Shown here: piece after piece, positions 30,548 to 38,183 of the stretch
Layout: each line of letters begins with the position of its first letter
Position numbering within the stretch: the stretch's first letter is position 1
From: a virus
Virus record (IMG/VR): IMGVR_UViG_3300046616_000483
Location: 1-46,181 of that record
Length of the DNA stretch: 46,181 bases
Reading direction: 5' to 3' (one strand)
Made by a program: the position numbers and the translations under genes
Notes under the pieces: generated by a model
The model's database searches: none
What the model was told of the DNA's origin: nothing
What the model saw: the letters and a program-made list of their open reading frames with translations, nothing else

Positions 30548-31482
30548 TGGCTTACGCAACCTCAGCCGCGAATGATCCCAACGAGCTGCTCGACAAGCTG
30601 CGCCTGTTCGCGCAGAGCGCGGGTTGGTCGATCGACGGGCTGCGTGACCGTCCCTCCAATGCAGGCAAGGCACTGAGCTTGCATGCCGGCAATCTGTACG
30701 CGTCGTTCGTGTCTCAACTTACCGGCGGCGACGGCAACAGCCCGGCGCCATTTCTTGGTGCATTCGGCCACACAGGCTACGCCGCCAATGCAAACCCGGA
30801 TATCCAGACCGATGCCAGCAGCATCGTTTGGGCGAACTACGTCCAGGGACCATACAGCGCGGTGCATTTCTTCGGACGCACCACGCCGCAGCCGTATCTA
30901 CACGTCGTGCTGGAGACGCAAGCCGGCACCTTTAAGCATTTCGGCACCGGCCAATTGATTACTGCGGGAGTCGTCAACACCGGTCAGTACATTTACGGGA
31001 GCCAGTGGTATTACTCCGCAACTTACATCAACAGCCCGGATTCGCCGTATCACAGCGTCGCGTTCGATGACACCTATTACAACTACACCGCGCCGTGTAC
31101 GCGCATCCGAGCGGACTTTGAGGGCATCGCGCCACGCTGGCATGCGACGAGCGGCGACAGTAATGATGCTCGGCGGTTGTCGGCAGGTTGGCGCGGCAAG
31201 GCGGCGCCGATCAACCTGCTGAAGGAAGTCGGGCACAGCACGCTCACTGGCCGCGCGCCGGGGCAGCCGCTGTGGTGCGCGGTGCCGCGTGGTGCTGGTC
31301 TGTTCTCGGACGTCGGCCACCCACCGGACATGAGATTCATTCGCATGGACAGCTACGCGCTCGGCGAAGAATTGGCGCTGGGAACTGACCGCTGGAAAGT
31401 CTTCCCCGTTCACCGCAAGAACGGTCCCGCCGGCACGCCCAACAGCGGCGTCTATGGCTACGCCTACCGCATTACTGAGTAA
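30547..31482 (+). CDS. Tail protein, unknown function
   Basis: A 311-residue protein starting at an ATG that overlaps the previous stop (TGATG). It opens ANDPNELLDKLRLFAQSAGW and continues with aromatic-rich strands (YIYGSQWYYSATYINSPDSP). The C-terminal PVHRKNGPAGTPNSGVYGYA is typical of this tail gene. No enzyme motif. Its gene pairs with the preceding one and both probably form part of the tail tip. The next gene starts 12 bases later. Confidence 0.7.
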   Translation: MAYATSAANDPNELLDKLRLFAQSAGWSIDGLRDRPSNAGKALSLHAGNLYASFVSQLTGGDGNSPAPFLGAFGHTGYAANANPDIQTDASSIVWANYVQGPYSAVHFFGRTTPQPYLHVVLETQAGTFKHFGTGQLITAGVVNTGQYIYGSQWYYSATYINSPDSPYHSVAFDDTYYNYTAPCTRIRADFEGIAPRWHATSGDSNDARRLSAGWRGKAAPINLLKEVGHSTLTGRAPGQPLWCAVPRGAGLFSDVGHPPDMRFIRMDSYALGEELALGTDRWKVFPVHRKNGPAGTPNSGVYGYAYRITE

Positions 31483-31494
31483 TCCGATCCCCGC

Positions 31495-33198
31495 ATGCTC
31501 TGGCCCGCCCTCTGGCCGCTGACCTTCAGCGGTCAGGGCGACTATTTCAAATCGCCGCCCTTCTGGGACGGCCAGGCCAGCGGCGCGCTCGGGGCCGAAC
31601 CCGGCTTCGGGCCACGCGTTGTCGATGTGCCCGGCTTCGTGGCAGACCGTCGTGTCGGCGCACCGCAGGCGATGTTCGGCGACGACTTCTTCGACCGCAT
31701 CCATGTCGAGCCGCAGGTGCTGAACCTGGGCAACGTCAGCAGCGTGCAGCAACGTGCGGTGCGCGTCTGGAATGCGTACCGCGCCCGCGCGCTGACGTTG
31801 ACCGATGCCGCCTTGTCGGGCGGTGAAGGCATTGTTCTGGCGGCGCCTGGCGCAACGCCGCTGCCGTTCGCGCCGATGTCGGAGAGGACTTGGCAGATCG
31901 CGGTCGGCACCGACGGCCCGCCAGTGATCTCCGCAACGCTGTCTTTCCGATTCGATGGATTCGACGCGATTGCGGTCGTCATCACCGGCCAACGCATCGT
32001 GGCCTGGGCGTTCGTGCCGGACTGGTCGCGCGGCGTGCTGGAGCGGTTGGCGTGGAAGACCGACATCCTGACCAGCCCGACGCAGGTGGAGCAGCGGCGT
32101 GGCCTGCGCTCCGCGCCGCGGCGCTCGTTCGAAGCGACCATGATCGTCGATGGGCGCGAACGCTTGCTGCTCGATCTGGCGGTGTTCGGCTGGGGAGGGC
32201 GCACTTGGGCGCTACCGATTTGGCCAGATGTGCAGTGGCTGTCGAACGACCATGCACTCGGAGTTCGTGTGATCGCCTGCGATCCCGGCCATCGCGACTT
32301 TCGTGTCGGCGGGCTGGTGCAACTACGCGGCAAGACCGCGTTCGATGTCGAAGTGGCCGAGGTTGAGGCAATTCGAGGCGCATCGATCACGCTGCGCCAT
32401 CCCACGACGAAAGCGTGGCCGCGCGGGACCCGGCTGTATCCGGTGCGGACCGCGCGGCTGGCCGAACCCCCGAAGGTCACGCGCCTGACCGATCAAGCAG
32501 CGTCGGTGAGCGCTCGATTCGATGTGGTGGAAGCCTGCGACTGGCCTGCCCTGACGAATGCCCCGATGTATCGCGGTTCCCCGGTGCTGGCTCAGCGGCC
32601 GGATGAGACCGAGAGGTTGTCGAATGGCTGGCAGCGAGCGCTGCTGACGTTGGATAACGAGTTCGGCCGTCCGTTTGTGATGGACCCGCCGGATTGGGCG
32701 GCGGTCTCACAGTCGCATCAATGGCGTATGCACGGCCGCGTCGAGCGGTCCAACGTCCGGTCGTGGCTGTACACCCTACGTGGCCGACAGCAGGCGGTTT
32801 GGCGGCCCACCCACGCCGACGACCTGACATTGGTCGCCAACCTGGCCGGGACCGCCACGGCGTTGGACGTCGCGAACGTCGGGCTGGCTCGATTCGCCGG
32901 CCTACGGCCGGGTCGCCGCGACATGCGGATCGAACTGCGGGACGGCCAAGCGTTCCATCGCCGGATCACAGCGGCAGTGGCCCTGGACGACGAGATCGAG
33001 CGGCTGACGATCGACAGCGCACTCGGTGTGGACATGCGACCGCGCGATGTCCTGCGCATCAGCTTCTTGGTCCTGAGTCGCGGCGACAGCGACGACGCCG
33101 AAATCGAACACCATACCGATAGCGACGGCGCCGCCGACGCGTCCATCGTCCTGCGCGCCGTGCGCGATCCTGACACCGAGACTCCCGCGCCCGCATGA
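31495..33198 (+). CDS. Tail protein, distal-tail-like
   Basis: A 567-residue protein with a start of short aromatic motifs (WPALWPLTFSGQGDYFKSPP) and a middle rich in strands (SERTWQIAVGTDGPPVISAT). The last third repeats a distal-tail-like pattern (RSWLYTLRGRQQAVWRPTHA, with LARFAGLRPGRRDMRIELRD) reminiscent of proteins that bind a hub to the tube. The C-terminus is acidic. Assigned to the tail by gene order; exact role not known. It overlaps the next gene by ATGA. Confidence 0.7.
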   Translation: MLWPALWPLTFSGQGDYFKSPPFWDGQASGALGAEPGFGPRVVDVPGFVADRRVGAPQAMFGDDFFDRIHVEPQVLNLGNVSSVQQRAVRVWNAYRARALTLTDAALSGGEGIVLAAPGATPLPFAPMSERTWQIAVGTDGPPVISATLSFRFDGFDAIAVVITGQRIVAWAFVPDWSRGVLERLAWKTDILTSPTQVEQRRGLRSAPRRSFEATMIVDGRERLLLDLAVFGWGGRTWALPIWPDVQWLSNDHALGVRVIACDPGHRDFRVGGLVQLRGKTAFDVEVAEVEAIRGASITLRHPTTKAWPRGTRLYPVRTARLAEPPKVTRLTDQAASVSARFDVVEACDWPALTNAPMYRGSPVLAQRPDETERLSNGWQRALLTLDNEFGRPFVMDPPDWAAVSQSHQWRMHGRVERSNVRSWLYTLRGRQQAVWRPTHADDLTLVANLAGTATALDVANVGLARFAGLRPGRRDMRIELRDGQAFHRRITAAVALDDEIERLTIDSALGVDMRPRDVLRISFLVLSRGDSDDAEIEHHTDSDGAADASIVLRAVRDPDTETPAPA

Positions 33199-34010
33199 GC
33201 TTTGAACAACTGGAACGATCGACTGCCGCGGGCAATCCGCGGCGGCTGTACGAGTTTGTGCGCGGCGCTCAGCGCTGGCGCTACACCGGCGGCGATCGAG
33301 ACTTCGCACTCGACACGCAGGTCTATCGGGCCGCCGCCATCAGCGACGATGGCATCCGTCAATCGGGCCACACCGCCAGCGACATGCTGACAATCACCGC
33401 GCCCGGCGACTTCGAAGTGGCACGGCTTTATCGCGGCTTGCCACCATCGAGCGAGGTCGCTGTTTTGGTCCGCGATGTCCATGAGGGCGACGGCGATGCA
33501 CGGGTGGTCTGGATGGGCCGGATCGCGGGCGTCAATCGGTCTTCGCTGGAAAGCACCGAGGTGCGGTGCCAATCGCTCGACGCCGCGCTCGGGCAGCCGG
33601 GCTTGCGATTGGCGTGGACACGCGGTTGCCCGTACAGCCTCTACGACCGCAATTGCCGGGTCAATCCCGAGTCGTTCCGCGTGCCGGCGTCGCTGACGAC
33701 GCTCAACGGCAACGTCATCACCGCCGGCATCTTCAGCCAATACCCGGATGGCTGGTTCGCGGGTGGATTTCTGGCGTGGGATCTCGGCGAGGCCGGTTTG
33801 GAGCGTCGCGGCATCCGCGCGCATACCGGCGAGCGGCTGACGCTGCTCGGAGCGGGCGACGGTTTGCGGGTCGGCCAAGCCGTCGTCGCCTATCCCGGCT
33901 GCGGCCGGTCCATCGCGATCTGCAGCACCAAGTTCAACAACGCGCCGAACTACGGCGGTGTTCCCGGCTTGCCCGGCAAATCGCCGTTCGATGGCAGCCC
34001 TCTCTTCTAA
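33195..34010 (+). CDS. Tail hub protein, BR0599 / DUF2163 family
   Basis: A 271-residue protein with the DUF2163 N-terminal half (RRLYEFVRGAQRWRYTGGDR, then ITAPGDFEVARLYRGLPPSS) and the BR0599 C-terminal half. The Cys-containing conserved parts are AWTRGCPYSLYDRNCRVNPE and CSTKFNNAPNYGGVPGLPGK. This family forms part of the tail hub in siphoviruses and gene transfer agents, and its Cys residues may coordinate metal or an iron-sulfur cluster as in lambda gpL; that last point is inference. Confidence 0.85.
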   Translation: MSFEQLERSTAAGNPRRLYEFVRGAQRWRYTGGDRDFALDTQVYRAAAISDDGIRQSGHTASDMLTITAPGDFEVARLYRGLPPSSEVAVLVRDVHEGDGDARVVWMGRIAGVNRSSLESTEVRCQSLDAALGQPGLRLAWTRGCPYSLYDRNCRVNPESFRVPASLTTLNGNVITAGIFSQYPDGWFAGGFLAWDLGEAGLERRGIRAHTGERLTLLGAGDGLRVGQAVVAYPGCGRSIAICSTKFNNAPNYGGVPGLPGKSPFDGSPLF

Positions 34011-34025
34011 TCTTCGGAAACACGC

Positions 34026-34262
34026 ATGGGCATCTGGGTCCAGCTCGCGATCTGGGTTATCAGCTATTTCGTTTCGGTGGCCGCACGGCCGAAGCCCCCG
34101 CAATCCAAGCCGGCAGCGTTCGGTGACTTCCAGTTCCCGCAAAGCACCGAAGGCACGCCGCAGTCGGTCGTGTTCGGCGACGTGTGGACGCCGGATTGGA
34201 TGGTGCTCGGCGTCGGCCAGTACCGCACCCAACCGATCAAGCAAAAGGGCGGCAAGAAGTGA
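34026..34262 (+). CDS. Separated N-terminal piece of a J-like tail tip protein
   Basis: A 78-residue protein: a hydrophobic first segment (WVQLAIWVISYFVSVA), then STEGTPQSVVFGDVWTPDWM, then GQYRTQPIKQKGGKK. In related tip proteins a G-T-P-x-x-V-V-F-G motif, a strand ending R-T-x-P-I-K and a basic GGKK stretch come just before the segment that here starts the 34467 gene (SSKKQTVGHRYLFG). I infer a gene split in two, with the 73-residue gene between. As a separate protein it still could dock to the tip. Confidence 0.65.
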   Translation: MGIWVQLAIWVISYFVSVAARPKPPQSKPAAFGDFQFPQSTEGTPQSVVFGDVWTPDWMVLGVGQYRTQPIKQKGGKK

Positions 34263-34480
34263 TCGTCACCTTGGATCACCTACGCCGTGCGCCGGGCTTT
34301 GGCGCGCGCCCGGGGTACTGCACGCAGGGCGGACGGGAATGGTTCGCCTACTACGGGTTGGACTGGAGCGCGTTCGTGCGAGACGGCATCGATGTCGAGG
34401 TAATCGATGCCTTGGGAGATGCCTTAGGCCTGCATCTCGTCGCGTTCGCACGCGCGGAGGCCGCGCGTGGGCAGCAGTAA
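34259..34480 (+). CDS. Small protein inserted between the tail tip pieces
   Basis: A 73-residue protein from GTG 34259, which overlaps the previous stop; its end overlaps the next start by 14 bases. It reads VTLDHLRRAPGFGARPGYCT, then WFAYYGLDWSAFVRDGIDVE and a helical end. I have the impression of homologues at the same place in other phage tail clusters, without known function. No signal or membrane segment. Confidence 0.6.
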   Translation: MIVTLDHLRRAPGFGARPGYCTQGGREWFAYYGLDWSAFVRDGIDVEVIDALGDALGLHLVAFARAEAARGQQ

Positions 34481-36680
34481 GAAGCAGACCGTCGGACACC
34501 GCTATCTGTTCGGCCTGCACATGGGCCTGTCGCGCGGGCCGCTCGATGAGATTGTCGAGATCCGTGTCGGTGACCGCGAAGCCTGGAAGGGCACGATCAA
34601 TAAGACCAGTCGCATCTTCATCAACAAGCCGGATCTGTTCGGCGGCGACAAGGGCGAAGGCGGCATTAAGGGTTGGCTCGACGTCCTGATGGGCGGCGCC
34701 CCTCAAGCCGTCCTGCCGATGCTAGGTGCGCTGCACGGTACGCCGACGCCAGCTTTCCGTGGAGTCACCACTCAATACTTCGACGGGCAGATCGCGGCCA
34801 ACAACCCCTATCCGAAGCCGTGGAAGATGCGCGTGCGCCGCGCGCTGGCCGGTTGGGACGGCGTAGCGTGGTATCCCGAGAAGGCGGTCATCGCACTGGC
34901 GAACGGCGCGATCCGTGCGATGAACCCGGCGCACATCTTGGTTGAGTGTCTGACTAACCGGGATTGGGGCCGGGGTCTGGATCGTGGCGTGCTGGACGAA
35001 GCCAGCTATCGCGCTGCCGCCGACACGCTGCACGCCGAAGGCTTTGGGCTTTGCCTGCGATGGAATCGGCAGTCCTCGATCGCCGACTTTATGCAGGTGG
35101 TCATCGATCACGTCGGTGCGGCGCAATACACCGATCGCTCCACTGGTCGGTTGACGTTGAGGTTGCTGCGTGACGATTACCGCGTCGAAGACTTGCCGGT
35201 GTTCGACTACGAGTCGGGCCTGCTGGCGATCGAGGAAGACGAAGGCGCGGCTCAAGACGGCTCGATCAATCAACTGATCGTGACGTGGTACGACCCGATC
35301 AAGGACGAAGAACGCCAGATCCGGGTCGAGGACCTAGCCGGCATCCAAGCGACCGGCGGGGTCGCGTCCAGCACCACCGACTACAAGGGCTTACCCACGG
35401 CGGAACTTGCCGGGCGCGTGGCAACACGCGATCTGACCATCGCCTGCTCGGGCTTGAAGCGCCTGAAGCTGCGGTTCGACCGCCGCGGTGGCGTCCTGGC
35501 GCCGGGCGGCGTGTTCCGCATTCGCGATCCTTTTCGCGGCGTGGACAACCTGGTCCTGCGCGTTGGCACATTCGATGACGGCAAGCTGGCCGAGGGTGCG
35601 ATTACTGTCGTCGCGGTCCAGGACGTGTTCGGGCTGCCTGCAACGGCCTATCTGGAACCGCAGCCGCCCGTGTGGACCCCACCGGATCGGATTCCGCAGC
35701 CATCGCCGAACCGGCGATTGATGGAGGCGAGCTATCGAGATCTCGCCACTACGCTGAATGCTGCAGCCCTGGCCGCGGTTCCCGTAGATGCCGGTGCGGT
35801 TCTGGCAGTTGCTGAGCAGGCCACCGGCCTGGCGCTGAACTACGTGTTGACCACGCGCGTAGGCAGCGGCGAGTTCACTGAGGCCGATGTCGGCGATTGG
35901 TGTCCAACCGCGTTGCTGGCGGATGCGATGGACGCAACTGCGACCACGGTGCAGTTGGCGTCGGGCCGTGGACTGGATCAGATCACGGCCGGCACGGCTG
36001 CGCTGGTGGAGGACGAGATCGTGCGGGTGGTTGCGGTCGACCCGCAGGCGCAAACCGCCACGTTGGCGCGCGGCTGCGCGGACACGGTCCCTGTGCCGCA
36101 CGCGGTCGGTGACCGCATCTGGTTCTTTGATGACTTCGCTGCCAACGATCCGACCGACTACAGCGTTGGTGAAACGGTGCAGGCCAAGCTGCTGACGCGC
36201 ACGTCGAGCGCACAGCTGGACCCGGCGCTCGCGCCGGCGGATAGCATCAAGCTGGCCCAGCGGCAGGCCCGACCATATCCACCCGGCGACCTGAAGCTCA
36301 ATGGGCTGCGCTATCCGGCGTCGATCGACGGCGACCTGGTTCTGGCCTGGGCGCACCGCGATCGTCGGTTGCAAGCGGATCAGTTGGTCGACCACGGACA
36401 AGGGTCAATCGGACCCGAGGCTGGCACGGCATATGTCCTGCGGCTGCTGGACGCTATCGCGGGCCAAGCGCTCGACAGCCCAGCGGCAATGACGGGCACC
36501 AGCTATGCGTCCCCATTGCGCGGTGCATATCGCGTGCGCGCCGAGATCGGTGCCACGCGCGACGGCCTGAGCAGTTGGCAGAACGCCGGGCACACCTTCG
36601 ACTTTAAGAACGGCCTATTGCATACCGAGGTTGGCGACGACTTGGTGACCGAGGCCGGCGATTACATTTTGGTGGATTGA
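34467..36680 (+). CDS. Tail tip / host specificity protein, J-like
   Basis: A 737-residue protein from GTG 34467. The start TVGHRYLFGLHMGLSRGPLD, then EIRVGDREAWKG and YFDGQIAANNPYPKPWKMRV, is the core of J-like hub proteins. HILVECLTNRDWGRGLDRGV and the following stretch with FMQVVIDHVGAAQYTDRSTG continue that family. The last third has beta-rich modules (AALVEDEIVRVVAVDPQAQT) and ends with repeated EVGDDLVTEAGDYILVD-type strands, which may bind the cell surface. It probably decides host range together with the next gene. Confidence 0.87.
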   Translation: MGSSKKQTVGHRYLFGLHMGLSRGPLDEIVEIRVGDREAWKGTINKTSRIFINKPDLFGGDKGEGGIKGWLDVLMGGAPQAVLPMLGALHGTPTPAFRGVTTQYFDGQIAANNPYPKPWKMRVRRALAGWDGVAWYPEKAVIALANGAIRAMNPAHILVECLTNRDWGRGLDRGVLDEASYRAAADTLHAEGFGLCLRWNRQSSIADFMQVVIDHVGAAQYTDRSTGRLTLRLLRDDYRVEDLPVFDYESGLLAIEEDEGAAQDGSINQLIVTWYDPIKDEERQIRVEDLAGIQATGGVASSTTDYKGLPTAELAGRVATRDLTIACSGLKRLKLRFDRRGGVLAPGGVFRIRDPFRGVDNLVLRVGTFDDGKLAEGAITVVAVQDVFGLPATAYLEPQPPVWTPPDRIPQPSPNRRLMEASYRDLATTLNAAALAAVPVDAGAVLAVAEQATGLALNYVLTTRVGSGEFTEADVGDWCPTALLADAMDATATTVQLASGRGLDQITAGTAALVEDEIVRVVAVDPQAQTATLARGCADTVPVPHAVGDRIWFFDDFAANDPTDYSVGETVQAKLLTRTSSAQLDPALAPADSIKLAQRQARPYPPGDLKLNGLRYPASIDGDLVLAWAHRDRRLQADQLVDHGQGSIGPEAGTAYVLRLLDAIAGQALDSPAAMTGTSYASPLRGAYRVRAEIGATRDGLSSWQNAGHTFDFKNGLLHTEVGDDLVTEAGDYILVD

Positions 36681-36682
36681 CG

Positions 36683-37123
36683 ATGGCGAACCTGAAACTC
36701 TCGCAGCTACCGGCAGCGACCGGGCTGACCGGCGACGAACTGATCCCGATAGTGCAAGGCGGACAGACTCGACGAAGCACCGCAGCTTCGGTCGCTGACC
36801 TACGTAAAGGTTCATGGCAAGCGCCTAGCCTCAACGCGCCTTGGAGCAACTATGGCGATCCATTCACCGCCGCAGCATATCGGAGAGACGCCAATCGCAT
36901 CCAACTACGCGGCTTGGTCAAAGGAGGTACCGGCAGCAGCGTTGTTCTCACGCTGCCGGCCGGCTTTCGCCCGGGAGGTCAACTGCTCTTTGCGGCCGTC
37001 AGTGATTCCACCGCACCGACACGCATCGACGTTAAGCCGAATGGCGATGTACTGCTATCGACGCCGCAGAGCGGCGTGATGGGCTGGTTGTCGCTCGATG
37101 GTGTGACCTTTGTTGCCGAATAG
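36683..37123 (+). CDS. Short tail fibre-like protein
   Basis: A 146-residue protein. ATG 36683 is preferred to TTG 36677. The N-terminal LKLSQLPAATGLTGDELIPI followed by VQGGQTRRSTAASVADLRK is a fibre-attachment motif seen in many phage tail fibres. The rest is a small beta-domain (GTGSSVVLTLPAGFRPGGQL, VMGWLSLDGVTFVAE). It is much shorter than most fibres. Last gene of the rightward late operon; after it the strand changes and base composition drops. Confidence 0.72.
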   Translation: MANLKLSQLPAATGLTGDELIPIVQGGQTRRSTAASVADLRKGSWQAPSLNAPWSNYGDPFTAAAYRRDANRIQLRGLVKGGTGSSVVLTLPAGFRPGGQLLFAAVSDSTAPTRIDVKPNGDVLLSTPQSGVMGWLSLDGVTFVAE

Positions 37124-37330
37124 CGGGGTAGCAAATGGGGCTGATCTCTGCCTCCTCCCGCACAAGAAAAAGGGCTTCGAATCCGAATCCCTCGTCTTAT
37201 CTTCGATCGCAGTACGATTGCCGCGCGGGCCGTGCTGTCGCCGGATGGCGCTGCCCCTCGTCGAGTCGAACTAACCCCAGGGGTTGGAGTGCATCCAATT
37301 CTCTGGAATCAACTCGCGCCATGAGCGTGA
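37124..37330. other. Junction between phage late genes and the minus-strand toxin locus
   Basis: No gene seen. A TTCGAATCC string near 37167 recalls a tRNA T-loop but no tRNA arms surround it. This stretch is the likeliest place for a prophage or cargo boundary. Confidence 0.35.
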
Positions 37331-37471
37331 CTAGAAACCGACAGCCGCCCGAGATGCGTTGGATAAGTAGTAAGTCCGAATTTTTCCATAGCTGTCGTAC
37401 TAAAATTCTAGGCGCCAGCCTGTAATTGCGGTTTCGGAGGGCGGACTCTGTTCTGAAGGTGGAGGGCTTAT
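37331..37471 (-). pseudogene. C-terminal remnant of a second immunity-like gene
   Basis: On the minus strand the frame EQSPPSETAITGWRLEF, a TAG, then YDSYGKIRTYYLSNASRAAV-GF and a stop aligns almost residue for residue with EKNPPSATAITGWRLGLKYD and what follows at the end of the intact gene 37677-38144. The in-frame TAG and the missing 5' part show that it is dead. It is the relic of a paralogue downstream of the present one, as expected where toxin/immunity modules were replaced. Confidence 0.75.
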
Positions 37472-37564
37472 TCAGGGTGCGCACTAGTTGGCCGGCATCT
37501 TTGAGACGAAAGCCGGCTGATCACACATAGTTAAAGATTTTGGGCCCCATCAAATCAAACTAAA

Positions 37565-37598
37565 AGGGCTGAGCCCCGTGAGTACAGAGCCCAGCCCT
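37565..37598 (-). terminator. Terminator of the toxin locus
   Basis: AGGGCTG (37565-37571) pairs with CAGCCCT (37592-37598); inner GC pairs extend the stem. In minus direction it is followed by TTTTAGTTTGATTTG, a fair rho-independent tail for the locus read from 43034. Confidence 0.6.
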
Positions 37599-37607
37599 CC
37601 CAGCATA

Positions 37608-37676
37608 TTAGTCCTCGTCCAACTTTCCAGTCTTGCGGGCCAGCTCTTTACCGGGACCTTTAGAGCATCGGCGCCA
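37608..37676 (-). pseudogene. Short coding relic after the candidate immunity gene
   Basis: Directly behind and in frame with the stop of 37677-38144, the DNA reads WRRCSKGPGKELARKTGKLD-ED and a stop. The basic, Gly/Lys-rich peptide looks like the end of a real protein, perhaps a lost toxin tip. It is 22 codons only, so chance cannot be excluded. Confidence 0.3.
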
Positions 37677-38144
37677 TTAGAAGCCCATGGGTGCTAGGGT
37701 CGCGTTAGCCAGATAGTAGAGCCTGACCTTTCCATAGCTGTCGTACTTAAGTCCGAGCCGCCAACCGGTAATTGCGGTTGCGGATGGCGGATTTTTTTCC
37801 GAAGGCTCAGAACTCACAAGAGGAGATGCATTTTCCTTTTGCGCAGCTACCGGCGGCCTGAGTGGCACGACGGCGCTGAACAAGCCGTCGTCGCCCTGCC
37901 GAGAAATATCCTTCGTCGAAAAATGAGTGCCGAAGATTGAGTTGATTGTTTCGAGTTCGCATCCTTTGCATATCAACTTTTTATCTATTGCTTCTACGCT
38001 TATGAGCAGCCGTTGCGATTCGTTCTGAGCATTCGCGTACTGTGCCGCTAATTTCGTCGCCTCCGCATTCGATTTGGAGGGTTGGGCAGATGCGCAAAGA
38101 CTCGTCACCAACACGATCAGGCTGGGAATGGTTATATATTTCAT
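37677..38144 (-). CDS. Exported small protein, candidate immunity to the Rhs-type tip
   Basis: A 155-residue protein with a Sec signal peptide: MKYITIPSLIVLVTSLCASA with cleavage expected after ASA. The mature part starts QPSKSNAEATKLAAQYANAQ, has a CKGCELETINSIFGTHFSTK stretch, a Pro/Ser-rich linker, and the conserved end TAITGWRLGLKYDSYGKVRL. AGGTGAG lies before ATG 38144. It begins 39 bases after the large YD-repeat gene on the same strand, the classical place for an immunity gene. A decayed paralogue follows it. Its periplasmic location would suit a toxin acting outside the cytoplasm. No direct evidence of immunity. Confidence 0.62.
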   Translation of the reverse strand: MKYITIPSLIVLVTSLCASAQPSKSNAEATKLAAQYANAQNESQRLLISVEAIDKKLICKGCELETINSIFGTHFSTKDISRQGDDGLFSAVVPLRPPVAAQKENASPLVSSEPSEKNPPSATAITGWRLGLKYDSYGKVRLYYLANATLAPMGF

Positions 38145-38183
38145 TTCTCACCTTTGGCAGCTAATAAGCGGAAGCCCAATTCC

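Noticed and set aside
37150-37200. TTCGAATCC string suggesting a tRNA 3' end and attachment site
   Set aside because: No acceptor, D or anticodon arm can be folded around it and no second copy was seen in the window.
37135-37425. 96-codon plus-strand ORF after the tail fibre gene
   Set aside because: It overlaps the immunity relic on the other strand, has no ribosome binding site of note and no protein-like features.
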